From Streptomyces sp. NBC_00691 (GTDB lineage Bacteria > Actinomycetota > Actinomycetes > Streptomycetales > Streptomycetaceae), in assembly GCF_036226665.1 (NCBI RefSeq), contig NZ_CP109007.1, positions 5,372,501-5,436,500 on the forward strand: a stretch of DNA of 64,000 nt. Direction: 5' to 3'. Made by a program: the position numbers and the translations under genes. Shown in pieces: positions 18,284 through 26,638 of this stretch (position 1 is the first letter of the stretch; every line of letters starts with the position of its first letter). The notes under the pieces were generated by a model that saw only the letters and a list, made by a program, of their open reading frames with translations, was not told the origin of the DNA and did no database searches.

Positions 18284-18372
18284 TTCCGTGTCCGCCGGGC
18301 CCGGCACCGTACCGGCGGGGGAGGGACGCGCGTCACACGGGTGCGTGGTTCCGTGGCCCGCCCGTGGCCGCC

Positions 18373-18378
18373 TAGGGT
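18373..18378 (+). promoter_or_regulatory. TAGGGT -10 box placed for a leaderless transcript
   Basis: TAGGGT ends 7 nt before the ATG at 18386 and no Shine-Dalgarno is seen. Confidence 0.45.
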
Positions 18379-18385
18379 CGGGGCC

Positions 18386-19351
18386 ATGTTCGCTGCCTAC
18401 GCTGCCCGAATCGACCGCGACCAGCCCCTGAACGGCCTCGAATTGGGTGAACGTCCCGAACCCGAGGTCCGGCCGGGCTGGACCACCGTCACCGTCAAGG
18501 CCGCCTCGCTCAACCACCACGACCTGTGGTCGCTGCGCGGGGTCGGGCTGCCCGAGGAGAAGCTGCCGATGATCCTCGGCTGCGACGCCGCCGGGATCGA
18601 CGAGGACGGCAACGAGGTCGTCCTGCACTCCGTGATCGGCCAGACCGGCCACGGCGTCGGACCCGACGAGCCCCGGTCCATCCTCACCGAGCGCTACCAG
18701 GGCACCTTCGCCGAGCGGGTGACCGTGCCCCGCTGGAACGTCCTGCCCAAGCCGAAGGAGCTCTCCTTCGAGGAGGCCGCCTGCCTGCCCACGGCCTGGC
18801 TGACCGCCTACCGCATGCTCTTCACCAACGCCGGTGTACGGCCCGGGGACTCGGTGCTCGTGCAGGGCGCCGGCGGCGGGGTCGCCACGGCCGCGATCGC
18901 CCTCGGCAAGGCCGCCGGCCTGCGGGTCTTCGCCACCAGCCGTGACGAGGAGAAGCGCAAGCGGGCCGTCGGGCTCGGCGCCGTCGAGGCGTTCGAGCCG
19001 GGCGCGCGGCTCCCGCAGCGGGTCGACGCGGTCATCGAGACCGTCGGCGCCGCCACCTGGTCCCACTCCGTCAAGTCGCTGCGGCCCGGCGGGACGCTCG
19101 TCATCTCGGGTGCCACGAGCGGCGACCGGCCCGCGCACGCCGAGCTGACCCGGATCTTCTTCCTGGAGCTGAAGGTCGTCGGCTCGACGATGGGCTCCAA
19201 GGACGAGCTGGAGGACCTGTTGTCGTTCTGCGCGGCGACGGGGGTCCGGCCGGTCGTCGACGAGGTCCTGCCGCTGGACCGGGCGCGGGAGGGCTTCGAG
19301 CGGATGGCCTCCGGTGAACTCTTCGGAAAGATCGTCCTGAAGACCTCCTGA
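18386..19351 (+). CDS. Medium-chain dehydrogenase/reductase (zinc-free, quinone-oxidoreductase-like)
   Basis: A 321-residue MDR protein. The N-terminal catalytic domain contains SLNHHDLWSLRG and GCDAAG in place of the zinc-ligand GHE motif, so catalytic zinc is probably absent. The Rossmann domain begins VLVQGAGGGVATAAIALGKAAG. It probably reduces an enone or quinone with NADPH. The last codons (KIVLKTS, stop) are duplicated just downstream in another frame, listed as a repeat. Confidence 0.88.
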   Translation: MFAAYAARIDRDQPLNGLELGERPEPEVRPGWTTVTVKAASLNHHDLWSLRGVGLPEEKLPMILGCDAAGIDEDGNEVVLHSVIGQTGHGVGPDEPRSILTERYQGTFAERVTVPRWNVLPKPKELSFEEAACLPTAWLTAYRMLFTNAGVRPGDSVLVQGAGGGVATAAIALGKAAGLRVFATSRDEEKRKRAVGLGAVEAFEPGARLPQRVDAVIETVGAATWSHSVKSLRPGGTLVISGATSGDRPAHAELTRIFFLELKVVGSTMGSKDELEDLLSFCAATGVRPVVDEVLPLDRAREGFERMASGELFGKIVLKTS

Positions 19352-19380
19352 CGAAGATCGTCATCAAGACCTCGTGACGA
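19328..19380 (+). repeat. 26-bp tandem duplication of the 3' end of the MDR gene
   Basis: The 27 bases 19328-19354, which cover the last seven codons and the stop, recur at 19354-19380 with three mismatches. The second copy is frame-shifted and lies after the stop, so it is a non-coding remnant of a local duplication. Confidence 0.85.
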
Positions 19381-19467
19381 CCCCTTGATGACTCGGCGGT
19401 GGGACTGATGGGATCTCCGGCACGTGAAACGTGAACAACGCTCACTTCCTCGTGCCGGAGGTCCACC

Positions 19468-20877
19468 TTGTCGCGAACCATCCCTGCGTGGCGAACCACC
19501 CTTGCCGCGGGCGTCCTCGCCGCCGCGCTGATCGCCCCCGCCGTCCCCGCGTCCGCCGCCGCCACCGACCGCCCGGACACGGGCGTCGACGGGATCCCCG
19601 CCCTCACCGACGAGCACGGCCGCGCGCTCACCCTGCGCGGCTGGAACGTCGGGGACAAGGCGCACAGCGGTGACGCCGCCCTCTCCGGTGTCACCGAGAG
19701 GCACTTCCGCGACATGCGGGCCAAGGGCTTCAACTTCGCCCGGCTCCTCGTCTTCTGGGACGACCTGGAGCCCCGGCCCGGCCAGTACAGCCAGTCCTAT
19801 CTGCGGAAGATCGAACGGGTCCTGGACTGGGCGGAGAAGCACGACGTCAAGGTCCTCCTCGATGCCCACCAGGACGTCTTCGGGCCCGCCTTCGGACACC
19901 GGGGCGTGCCGGCCTGGGCCACCAGGACCGACGGACTGCCCTTCACTCCGCACCCCGACGACTGGTTCTCCGAGTACTTCGAGCCCGCCGTGCAGCGCGC
20001 CTTCACCCACCTGTACGAGGACGAGGACCTCCGGCGGGCCCAGGCCCGGATGTGGCGGCTGCTCGCCGACCGCTTCGAGGACCACCCGGCCGTCCTCGGC
20101 TACGACCCGATCAACGAGCCGATGGGTGAGCTGCGCGAGGGCGAGGACCTGGCGACCGCCGCCCGGCGCATCGAGCGGGAGCAGGTCACCCCGATGTACA
20201 ACCGCGTCGCGGACGCGATCCGCTCGGTCGACGAGGACGGCTGGATCTTCGTCGAACCGACTCCCATCGTGGGCGAGGGCGTGCCCACCGGGCTCGGCCG
20301 GATCGACGACCCGAAGATCGTCTACGCGCCGCATTTCTACAACGGCGCGATGGAGGCCGGCGGGGACTACGACCCGGAGGCCCGCTGGATCGAGAACTAC
20401 GAGCAGGCCGTCACCCTGTACCCGAAGGAGTACAAGGTCCCCGTGGTGGTGGGCGAGTGGGGACCGCTCGACAACGCGCGGCCGAACATGAACCGCTTCT
20501 ACCGGGAGGCCATGGCCTCGCTCGGCCGCTACAGCTCCGGCTGGGCGGGCTGGGAGTGGTGCTACGGCGGCGGCTACTGCGCCGTGGACGGCACGGGGGC
20601 GTTCCGTACGAACAAGGAACTGACCGCCGAGCCGTACGCGGAGGCGGTCGCGGGCACGGTGCGCTCCGCCGCCTACGATCCGGGGGCCCGGGTCTACCGC
20701 CTCTCCTACGACTCCGCGGGGCGCCGCGGCTCCCGGGTCACCGAACTCGCCCTGCCGCCCGGCGACTGGCGTGTGACGGCCCGGGGCGGGGCGCTGGTGC
20801 TCCGCCCGGCCCCCGGCCGGGCCCTGGTCCTGGCGGCGCCGGGCGCCCGGGTGACGGTGACCGTCACCCGGCGCTGA
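19468..20877 (+). CDS. Secreted glycoside hydrolase family 5, endoglycoceramidase-like
   Basis: A 469-residue exported enzyme. The signal peptide covers residues 1-30 (TTLAAGVLAAALIAPAVPASA). The TIM-barrel carries RGWNVGDKAH at the first strand, the acid/base Glu217 in DPINEPMG and the nucleophile Glu330 in VGEWGPL. A C-terminal ~75-residue beta domain follows, as in endoglycoceramidase-type GH5 proteins that release glycans from glycolipids; the exact substrate is inferred. The TTG at 19468 is used because CGGAGG lies just before it. It stands alone as a single-gene unit. Confidence 0.88.
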   Translation: MSRTIPAWRTTLAAGVLAAALIAPAVPASAAATDRPDTGVDGIPALTDEHGRALTLRGWNVGDKAHSGDAALSGVTERHFRDMRAKGFNFARLLVFWDDLEPRPGQYSQSYLRKIERVLDWAEKHDVKVLLDAHQDVFGPAFGHRGVPAWATRTDGLPFTPHPDDWFSEYFEPAVQRAFTHLYEDEDLRRAQARMWRLLADRFEDHPAVLGYDPINEPMGELREGEDLATAARRIEREQVTPMYNRVADAIRSVDEDGWIFVEPTPIVGEGVPTGLGRIDDPKIVYAPHFYNGAMEAGGDYDPEARWIENYEQAVTLYPKEYKVPVVVGEWGPLDNARPNMNRFYREAMASLGRYSSGWAGWEWCYGGGYCAVDGTGAFRTNKELTAEPYAEAVAGTVRSAAYDPGARVYRLSYDSAGRRGSRVTELALPPGDWRVTARGGALVLRPAPGRALVLAAPGARVTVTVTRR

Positions 20878-20957
20878 CGCCCTGCCGGGAGCCGGGGGCG
20901 AGTCCGTGAACCCGGCGGTCGGTCATGTCTCCGGACGGGATGCCGTGACCTTCGCGG

Positions 20958-21860
20958 TCAGGCCTTCGGGCGTGACCGCAGCAGGCCCGTGATCCGGATC
21001 GCCGCCGTCGCCAGCTGGTCGCGGGTCTCGGCCAGCTGCTCCTGGCTCACCCCGTGGTCGCGTGCCGCGTCCCGGATCTCGTCGCGGAAGCGGTCGAGGA
21101 GCCGGTCCAGATCGCGGGCCGGGTCGCCCGAGCCCTCGGTGTCCCGCGCCCACTCCGGCGCCTCGCCGGCCGGCGCCGCCGCGAACGGCGGCTCCTGCCC
21201 GGCGGCCTTGGGGTGGGTCGTGCCCGCCACGAGTCCGCCGAGCTGGGCCGTGATGTCCGAGAGCCCCTCCCAGACCCCCTTGGGCCAGTCGCCGCGCGAG
21301 AAGCGGTCCTGGACCTCCTCCTGCACCTGCTGGGCGATCCGCTGGAACTCCTTCGCCTGGTGACGGGCGGACTTGGCCTCGGCGCGGGCCTGGCGGGCCT
21401 GCTCCTTCCACTCCTGCCCGACCCGGCGCAGCTCCTCCTTGGCCTCGGTGAACGAGGAGGAGGACTCCGCCGCACGGGTCCGGCCCGCCGCCGCGCGCAT
21501 CTCGCTGCGCACCCGGCCCGCGGCACCGCGCACGTCGTCACGGATCTCCGCCGCGAGCTCCGACACCGACTCGCGGATCTCCCGCTCCAGGTCGTCCAGT
21601 TCGGCGCCGCGCCCGGCCAGCTCGGCGCGGCCCGCGTCGGTGATCGAGTAGACCTTGCGACCGCCCTCGCTGGCGTGGGTGACGAGGCCCTCGGCCTCCA
21701 GCTTGGCCAGGCGCGGATAGACCGTGCCCGCCGAGGGCGCGTACAGACCCTGGAAGCGCTCCTCCAGGAGGCGGATCACCTCGTAACCGTGGCGCGGGGC
21801 CTCGTCGAGCAGCTTGAGCAGGTAGAGGCGCAGGCGGCCGTGCGCGAAGACGGGCGGCAT
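20958..21860 (-). CDS. PadR family transcriptional regulator with long coiled-coil C-terminus
   Basis: A 300-residue regulator. The N-terminal winged helix is PadR type (LRLYLLKLLDEAPRHGYEVI, then GTVYPRLAKLEAEGLV). Residues ~90-210 are highly charged Ala/Glu/Arg helix, probably coiled coil, and the C-terminal ~40 residues hold another amphipathic helix. The length is about three times a minimal PadR. It starts 1 bp after the upstream DUF4097 gene's stop, so the two form one operon, and a palindrome before that operon is the likely binding site. Confidence 0.88.
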   Translation of the reverse strand: MPPVFAHGRLRLYLLKLLDEAPRHGYEVIRLLEERFQGLYAPSAGTVYPRLAKLEAEGLVTHASEGGRKVYSITDAGRAELAGRGAELDDLEREIRESVSELAAEIRDDVRGAAGRVRSEMRAAAGRTRAAESSSSFTEAKEELRRVGQEWKEQARQARAEAKSARHQAKEFQRIAQQVQEEVQDRFSRGDWPKGVWEGLSDITAQLGGLVAGTTHPKAAGQEPPFAAAPAGEAPEWARDTEGSGDPARDLDRLLDRFRDEIRDAARDHGVSQEQLAETRDQLATAAIRITGLLRSRPKA

Positions 21861-21861
21861 G

Positions 21862-22737
21862 TCAGAGCACCTTTCCGGTCGCGGAGGGGGTGGAGGAGGG
21901 GGTGGAGCCGTCGTCCTCGTCGGACTCGGGGCGGCGGAGCAGTGCGATGGAGCCCGAGACGGTGGTCGCCTTGAGGGTGCCCCGGCCCGAACCGAGGGTG
22001 CCGGTGACGGATTTGGTGCCCCACTGGCCGGCCACGCGCAGGTCCTCGAAGGCGTTCGACACGGAGCCCGTCGTCGTGTTGGCCTCGACGCGGGCGTCGG
22101 CCGGGTGGGGGAGGCGGATGGCGACCTCGCCGGAGAGGCTGGCGAGCCGGATGTCGGCGGGGGGTCCGTCGAGCTCGGCCGGGTCGAGGTCGATGACCAT
22201 GTCGCCGCTGACGGTCTCGGCCCGCACGGAGGCGCCCGCGCCCTCGATCACCGTCACGTCGCCGGTCACGGAGTTGATCCGGAGCGCGCCCGTGACCGAC
22301 TGGGCCTCCAGATTGCCCGAGACGCTCTCGGCCCGGACCGGGCCGGAGAGCCGCAGGAGGGTGGTGTCGCCGGAGACGCCGCGCACCTCCGTACGCCCCG
22401 TGATGCCGGTGACGACCGCTTCGGCGCCGACCGCGGTCACCTCGACGTCGACGCCGGCGGGGACGGCGACGGAGACGACGGCCCGGCGCCGGAACTCCTT
22501 GCGGTCGAGCCACTTGAGGGCGCTCTTCCACTGGATGTCCTCGTAGCCCACGGTCAGGGTGGAGCCGTCCTGGGACACGAGCAGCGGCGGCCCCTCGATC
22601 TCGGAGACCTCCACGCGGGCGGAACTCTCGTCCGTCCCCACCACGTTCACCGTGCCGTTGACGACGCGGATCCGCAGCCGGGTCACGGGGTCGGCGGGGG
22701 ACAGCTTCGTCGGCTCGGTGACGGACCACTCTGTCAT
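21862..22737 (-). CDS. DUF4097 beta-strand-repeat protein
   Basis: A 291-residue protein made of repeated short beta units (TGRTEVRGVSGDTTL, SGNLEAQSVTGALR and similar), giving the right-handed beta-solenoid of the DUF4097/adhesin-like family. No signal peptide or membrane anchor is visible, so it is probably cytoplasmic. The ATG at 22737 follows GGGAGG. It is co-transcribed with the PadR gene. Function is unknown; in other bacteria DUF4097 proteins often pair with PadR or anti-sigma regulators of envelope stress. Confidence 0.87.
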   Translation of the reverse strand: MTEWSVTEPTKLSPADPVTRLRIRVVNGTVNVVGTDESSARVEVSEIEGPPLLVSQDGSTLTVGYEDIQWKSALKWLDRKEFRRRAVVSVAVPAGVDVEVTAVGAEAVVTGITGRTEVRGVSGDTTLLRLSGPVRAESVSGNLEAQSVTGALRINSVTGDVTVIEGAGASVRAETVSGDMVIDLDPAELDGPPADIRLASLSGEVAIRLPHPADARVEANTTTGSVSNAFEDLRVAGQWGTKSVTGTLGSGRGTLKATTVSGSIALLRRPESDEDDGSTPSSTPSATGKVL

Positions 22738-22767
22738 GGTGCTGGCCTCCCGTTTCGGCAACGCAAC

Positions 22768-22795
22768 ATATCGTGTTTCTCGCTAGACACGATAT
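22768..22795. promoter_or_regulatory. PadR-type operator, perfect 9-bp inverted repeat
   Basis: ATATCGTGT (22768-22776) and ACACGATAT (22787-22795) are perfect inverted repeats with a 10-bp spacer, 31 bp upstream of the DUF4097-PadR operon. The ATnnCnnnT...AnnnGnnAT form and A/T content resemble PadR-family operators, so autoregulation is likely. Confidence 0.75.
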
Positions 22796-22874
22796 ATCGC
22801 GGTGAAGGGAAGTCAACCCTGACTCTCCCCTGACAGGGTGGGGGCAATTGCCTCCGTACGCGGACAAATTGGCC

Positions 22875-22880
22875 TAGCGT
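22875..22880 (+). promoter_or_regulatory. TAGCGT -10 box close to start codon
   Basis: TAGCGT ends 7 nt before the ATG at 22888. An AGGAG lies between, so the transcript may be leaderless or the AGGAG may serve a longer mRNA. Confidence 0.4.
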
Positions 22881-22887
22881 AGGAGCC

Positions 22888-23703
22888 ATGAACGCGACAT
22901 CCGGACCGAACCCCGTCGGGGCGCTTCTCCTCTGCCGCGCCGATCCGCCGACCGTCACGCCCCCCGCGCAGCTGCTCCGCGAGCACCTGCTGCTCGCCCC
23001 GGCGGGCGACGACTGGAGCGTGCTCGTACCGGAGGGGAAGCCCTGGCTCCACGGCGGGGAGCCGGTCGAACAGGTCGTCACCGGCTGGGCCACCGCCCTC
23101 GCCGTCTCGGCCGCCGGCTGGCCCGTCGTCGCGCTCTGGTGGGACCGCGACCGGGCCGGACTGACGCTCGCCGCCGGCTTCCGCCGTACGGTCGGCTACA
23201 CCTGGCTCGCGGACGGCACCCCCGTCGGCGAGGACGAGGCCATGCGCACCTTCGCCGCCCGGCTCGCGCTCGACCCCGTCCTGGACGTCCAGGCCCTGGA
23301 ACCGCTCACCGCGCCCGATCCGGACGCCGACGCCCATGCCCGGCTCCTCGGAGTGGTCGCCGTCCTCGGCCGCCTCGGGCTCGCCCTGCCGACCGGGCTC
23401 CTCCCCGGCGAGAGCGCCGACCGGCTCCGCTCCGTGGCCCTGGCCCAGGGCGCCCAGCAGCTCGAAGGGGCGGGCTGGAAGGACGCCGTGCGCGCCGAAC
23501 TCGACGTGGTGGAGGGCGGTCCCCTCGGCCCGTACCTGCGCGGCCCCAAGGCGCGCGCGCTGAACGGGGCGCAGCTCGCCGCGGGGGTGCCGCTGCTGAT
23601 CTGGGGTCTCGGCCGGCGCAGCGGCGGCTGGGCGGCGGCCGGGGCGCTGCTCGTGGCGCACGGCGCGCTCGGCCTCGTCTACGACCGACTGCGGGAGGGG
23701 TGA
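22888..23703 (+). CDS. Hypothetical protein with two C-terminal hydrophobic segments
   Basis: A 271-residue Streptomyces-type protein that I do not recognise. Residues ~40-200 look globular. The C-terminus has two hydrophobic stretches (GAQLAAGVPLLIWGLG and GWAAAGALLVAHGALGLVY) that could form a membrane hairpin. It is divergent from the DUF4097-PadR operon, so the shared palindrome may also control it. Confidence 0.65.
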   Translation: MNATSGPNPVGALLLCRADPPTVTPPAQLLREHLLLAPAGDDWSVLVPEGKPWLHGGEPVEQVVTGWATALAVSAAGWPVVALWWDRDRAGLTLAAGFRRTVGYTWLADGTPVGEDEAMRTFAARLALDPVLDVQALEPLTAPDPDADAHARLLGVVAVLGRLGLALPTGLLPGESADRLRSVALAQGAQQLEGAGWKDAVRAELDVVEGGPLGPYLRGPKARALNGAQLAAGVPLLIWGLGRRSGGWAAAGALLVAHGALGLVYDRLREG

Positions 23704-23751
23704 CCCCGCGCGCGGAGTCACCCCTCGGAGCGGCCGTCCCCCGGGCGGGCG

Positions 23752-23937
23752 CTACTCGTCCTCGTCGTCCTCGTCGTCCAGACGGGCCAGCCAGGTCGCG
23801 AGGCGCTCGACCGGCACCTCGAAGTCGGGGTTGAGATCGACGAAGGTCCGCAGCTGCTCGGCGAGCCACTCGAAGGTGACCTCCTCCTGGCCGCGCCGCT
23901 TCTCCAGTTCCTCGATGCCACGGTCGGTGAAGTACAT
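23752..23937 (-). CDS. DUF6104 family small acidic protein
   Basis: A 61-residue protein starting MYFTDRGIEELEKRR and ending in an acidic run (LDDEDDEDE). This short conserved form is widespread in streptomycetes and is known to me as DUF6104; function unknown. The ATG at 23937 is preferred to an upstream in-frame start because conserved copies begin MYFTDRG. Convergent with the preceding hypothetical gene. Confidence 0.78.
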   Translation of the reverse strand: MYFTDRGIEELEKRRGQEEVTFEWLAEQLRTFVDLNPDFEVPVERLATWLARLDDEDDEDE

Positions 23938-24031
23938 GCGTTCAGGATAAGCCGGACCCCTCACGTCCCCTGTCGCCCGTCACCCCCACCGACTAGCCTT
24001 CCTCATCATCGTTTCGGGGAGCGGGGGCGCT

Positions 24032-24472
24032 GTGACGCACGGGATCGCGCGTATTCGGCTGGACGACGGCACGCCCGTGTGGGCCCGGGTCAGTGACGTG
24101 CAGGAACTCGGCAGGGGCGGCGGGTTCCAGGACACCGGCGTCAAGGACCGGGTGGTCTCCATGGCCGGCGGCCTCACGGACGTGGTGCGCGGGGTGGTCG
24201 GCTCGCTGCGGGCCGGACTCGACCCGCAGGGCTCCGTGGAGGTCGCCGTCAGCTTCGGCATCGAACTGGCGGCGCAGTCCGGCAAGGTGATCGGAGTCCT
24301 CGCCGACGGCTCGGGCAAGGCCTCCGTGAACGTCTCCCTGACCTGGACCGAACCGGGCCGAGCCACCGGCCCCGCGCCGGACTCCGCCGCGGACCCCGCG
24401 GCCGTTCCCGCACCCCGGCCGCCCGCACCCGACCCCTCCGCACCGGAGCCGGCGGCCGACGAGCCCGCATGA
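24032..24472 (+). CDS. Trypsin-co-occurring domain (Trypco1, CU044_2847-like) protein
   Basis: A 146-residue protein. The first ~105 residues form a compact beta-rich domain (GIARIRLDDGTPVWARV, then SVEVAVSFGIELAAQSGKVIG) that matches the trypsin-co-occurring domain described in NTP-dependent bacterial conflict systems. The rest is a Pro/Ala-rich tail. It starts with GTG, and its stop overlaps the next gene's ATG (ATGA), which encodes the trypsin-like protease, as the domain's name predicts. It is the first gene of a seven-gene co-directional block. It may be a regulator or substrate of the protease. Confidence 0.85.
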   Translation: MTHGIARIRLDDGTPVWARVSDVQELGRGGGFQDTGVKDRVVSMAGGLTDVVRGVVGSLRAGLDPQGSVEVAVSFGIELAAQSGKVIGVLADGSGKASVNVSLTWTEPGRATGPAPDSAADPAAVPAPRPPAPDPSAPEPAADEPA

Positions 24473-26517
24473 GCGCCTTCGACGCTCTCGTGCGCCCCGC
24501 ACTCGTACGCATCGCCGCTCCCGACCGCGGGTATGACCCGCACGGCGACCGGTACTGGGGCACCGGCTTCTTCATCGCCCCCGGCTGGGTGCTGACCTGC
24601 GCCCATGTCGTGGCCGAGGGGGGAAGCGCGGTGTGGAGGAGCGAGCCCGCCGTCGGCATCACCTGGGAGGACGGAAAGACCTCCCGGGAGACCACCGGCA
24701 CCGTCGTGCTCGCCCTGCCGCGCCCCGACCGGCCCGACGACCCGCCGGACCGGTGGGCCTTCCCCGACATCGCGCTCGTCCGCGTGCCCGCCGCGCAGAA
24801 GGCGTCCTGTGTGCGCCTCGGCGAGCGCCCGCCCGTGCCGCCGGCCTCCGTCGGACTGCACGGCTGGTCCCGGGAGACCGGCGAGCTCGGCATCCGGCAC
24901 GTCCACGGCACCCTGATCGGCACGGACGGCAAGGCCCTCATCACCGACTGGGTCATGCCCGTCGAAGGCTGCTCCGGCGGCCCCGTCGTCGACCACCAGC
25001 AGGGCGCCGTCGTCGGCCTCAACAAGGGCCGCGGCCGCGACGGCGGCGCCGTCGTCCCCGTCACCGCGCTGCGCCGGCTGCACGACCTCCCCGGCGCCGA
25101 GGCGATGGGCGAGGCGCTGCGCGCCCACGACCGGTACCACCTCGCCCGCTACCGCTCCCTGGACGACCGGCCCGACTGGACCCGCACCCAGGGACGCCTC
25201 GCCGGCTCCGCGGGCGTCGGTCCGGGACTGCGCACCCAGCTGTACGGCCACTTCGCCGAGCTGCCCGCGCCCACCGCGCCAGGCGAGATCATGGACCTCG
25301 TCGACCAGGTCAAGGCCTGGATCAGGGACGACGAACTGCCGGACGCCCTGGAGGACGACCCGCGCACCTGGAGCGAGGGCGCCGGACTCCTGCGCGGCCT
25401 CCGGGCGCCCCGCAGGGACGGCGTCCGCGACCTCGAACTCGACGCGGTGCTCCTGTACGCCGCCCATGTCGCCCGGCACGTGCGCGGACGGTACGGCGAG
25501 CGGGTCGACACCGCCGACCTCACCCACTGGATCGTCGACGAGTCGGGCGACGCCGACCGGCACCTGCGGCGCGAGATCGACCGGCTCGTCAGCCCCGGGC
25601 GGCCGGCGCCCCTCTCCGTACGCGAACCGCGCGCGCGTGCGGACGTCCTCCTGGAGGTCGACCCCCCGGTCTACGGCCGGTGTTACCCGTGGCGGGTCAA
25701 GCTGCTCCTCGACGGGCACACGGTCAGCCCGCTCCACATCGACGAGAGGGGCGTCGAGCGGGCCCGGCTCGGGGAGGCCCTGCGCGAGCCGCTCGCGGAC
25801 GCGCTGCGGCGCGGGGACAGCGGACGGCACCTGGCCGCCGTGGAGGCGGTGCTGCCGCTCGAACTCTTCGACGAACCCCTCGACACCTGGCGGCTCGAAC
25901 CGCCCCAGGGGGGTCCCGAGGACGCCTGGGCGACCACTCTCGGCCAGCGCAGGTTCGTCGTCATCCGCGACCGCCGCCGCTACGGCCGCGAACCGGAGCC
26001 CGAATGGCGCGAGCGCTGGGAGGCGGCGCAGAGCGGGCCGCTCCGGGCCGCCCCGCTGCGCGCGGAGGTGCCCGGCGCGGGCCCGGACGCCCACACCGCG
26101 CGCGTACGCAGGGAGACGTGGGCGGAGACGTACGACCGGCTGCGGGAGGCCGGGGGCGGCACCGTCCCCGTGTACTGCGGTGGCGTGAGCGGCGGCGACG
26201 GGCTCATGGCGATGCACGCGGCGCTCGCCGCCGGGCATCCGCTCGCCCTCTGGCGGACCGGCGCCCACGACCACACCGACTGCGCGGAGTTCCACGAGCG
26301 GGCCGGCCGGCTGATATCCGCCGCCCCCACCGCCTGGGACGTCCGAGGGCCCGTCAGATCCCTGCGCACGCGCGCGACGGACCGGGCGGCGGGCCCCGAG
26401 GCGCTGGCCGCGTACGCCTGGGCCGAGAGCATCGCCCTGCTCCTCGACCCGCCCGACCGGCCTCCGCACGGCGGTCTTCTGGAGCCCCCGCCGATGCTCG
26501 GGGAGGGGGAGCAGTGA
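24469..26517 (+). CDS. Trypsin-like serine protease fused to a VMAP-type C-terminal region
   Basis: A 682-residue cytoplasmic protein. Residues 1-210 are a chymotrypsin-fold protease with the full triad: His46 in LTCAHVV, Asp100 in PDIALV and Ser169 in GCSGGPVV. Residues ~230-330 are helical, and ~340-670 match the C-terminal region of vWA-MoxR-associated proteins (LLEVDPPVYGRCYPWRVKLLL, then RWEAAQSGPL and VPVYCGG). In the proposed systems the VMAP part links a sensor to the MoxR/vWA pair, and the protease is the effector. The lack of a signal peptide supports intracellular action. Confidence 0.87.
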   Translation: MSAFDALVRPALVRIAAPDRGYDPHGDRYWGTGFFIAPGWVLTCAHVVAEGGSAVWRSEPAVGITWEDGKTSRETTGTVVLALPRPDRPDDPPDRWAFPDIALVRVPAAQKASCVRLGERPPVPPASVGLHGWSRETGELGIRHVHGTLIGTDGKALITDWVMPVEGCSGGPVVDHQQGAVVGLNKGRGRDGGAVVPVTALRRLHDLPGAEAMGEALRAHDRYHLARYRSLDDRPDWTRTQGRLAGSAGVGPGLRTQLYGHFAELPAPTAPGEIMDLVDQVKAWIRDDELPDALEDDPRTWSEGAGLLRGLRAPRRDGVRDLELDAVLLYAAHVARHVRGRYGERVDTADLTHWIVDESGDADRHLRREIDRLVSPGRPAPLSVREPRARADVLLEVDPPVYGRCYPWRVKLLLDGHTVSPLHIDERGVERARLGEALREPLADALRRGDSGRHLAAVEAVLPLELFDEPLDTWRLEPPQGGPEDAWATTLGQRRFVVIRDRRRYGREPEPEWRERWEAAQSGPLRAAPLRAEVPGAGPDAHTARVRRETWAETYDRLREAGGGTVPVYCGGVSGGDGLMAMHAALAAGHPLALWRTGAHDHTDCAEFHERAGRLISAAPTAWDVRGPVRSLRTRATDRAAGPEALAAYAWAESIALLLDPPDRPPHGGLLEPPPMLGEGEQ

Positions 26518-26638
26518 CAGGAGCGCCCACCGGGACGGCGGCCCCGCGATCCGTCCGATTAAGCCATCGGCAGGCCCCGCTCGCGGGCGGTACGGTCGAC
26601 GGACCCGGCATCGACACCACAGCCAGGAGGAGCCCCTC

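Noticed and set aside
18386..19351. Calling the MDR protein a zinc alcohol dehydrogenase
   Set aside because: The GHE zinc-ligand motif is replaced by GCDAAG and no structural-zinc Cys cluster is seen.
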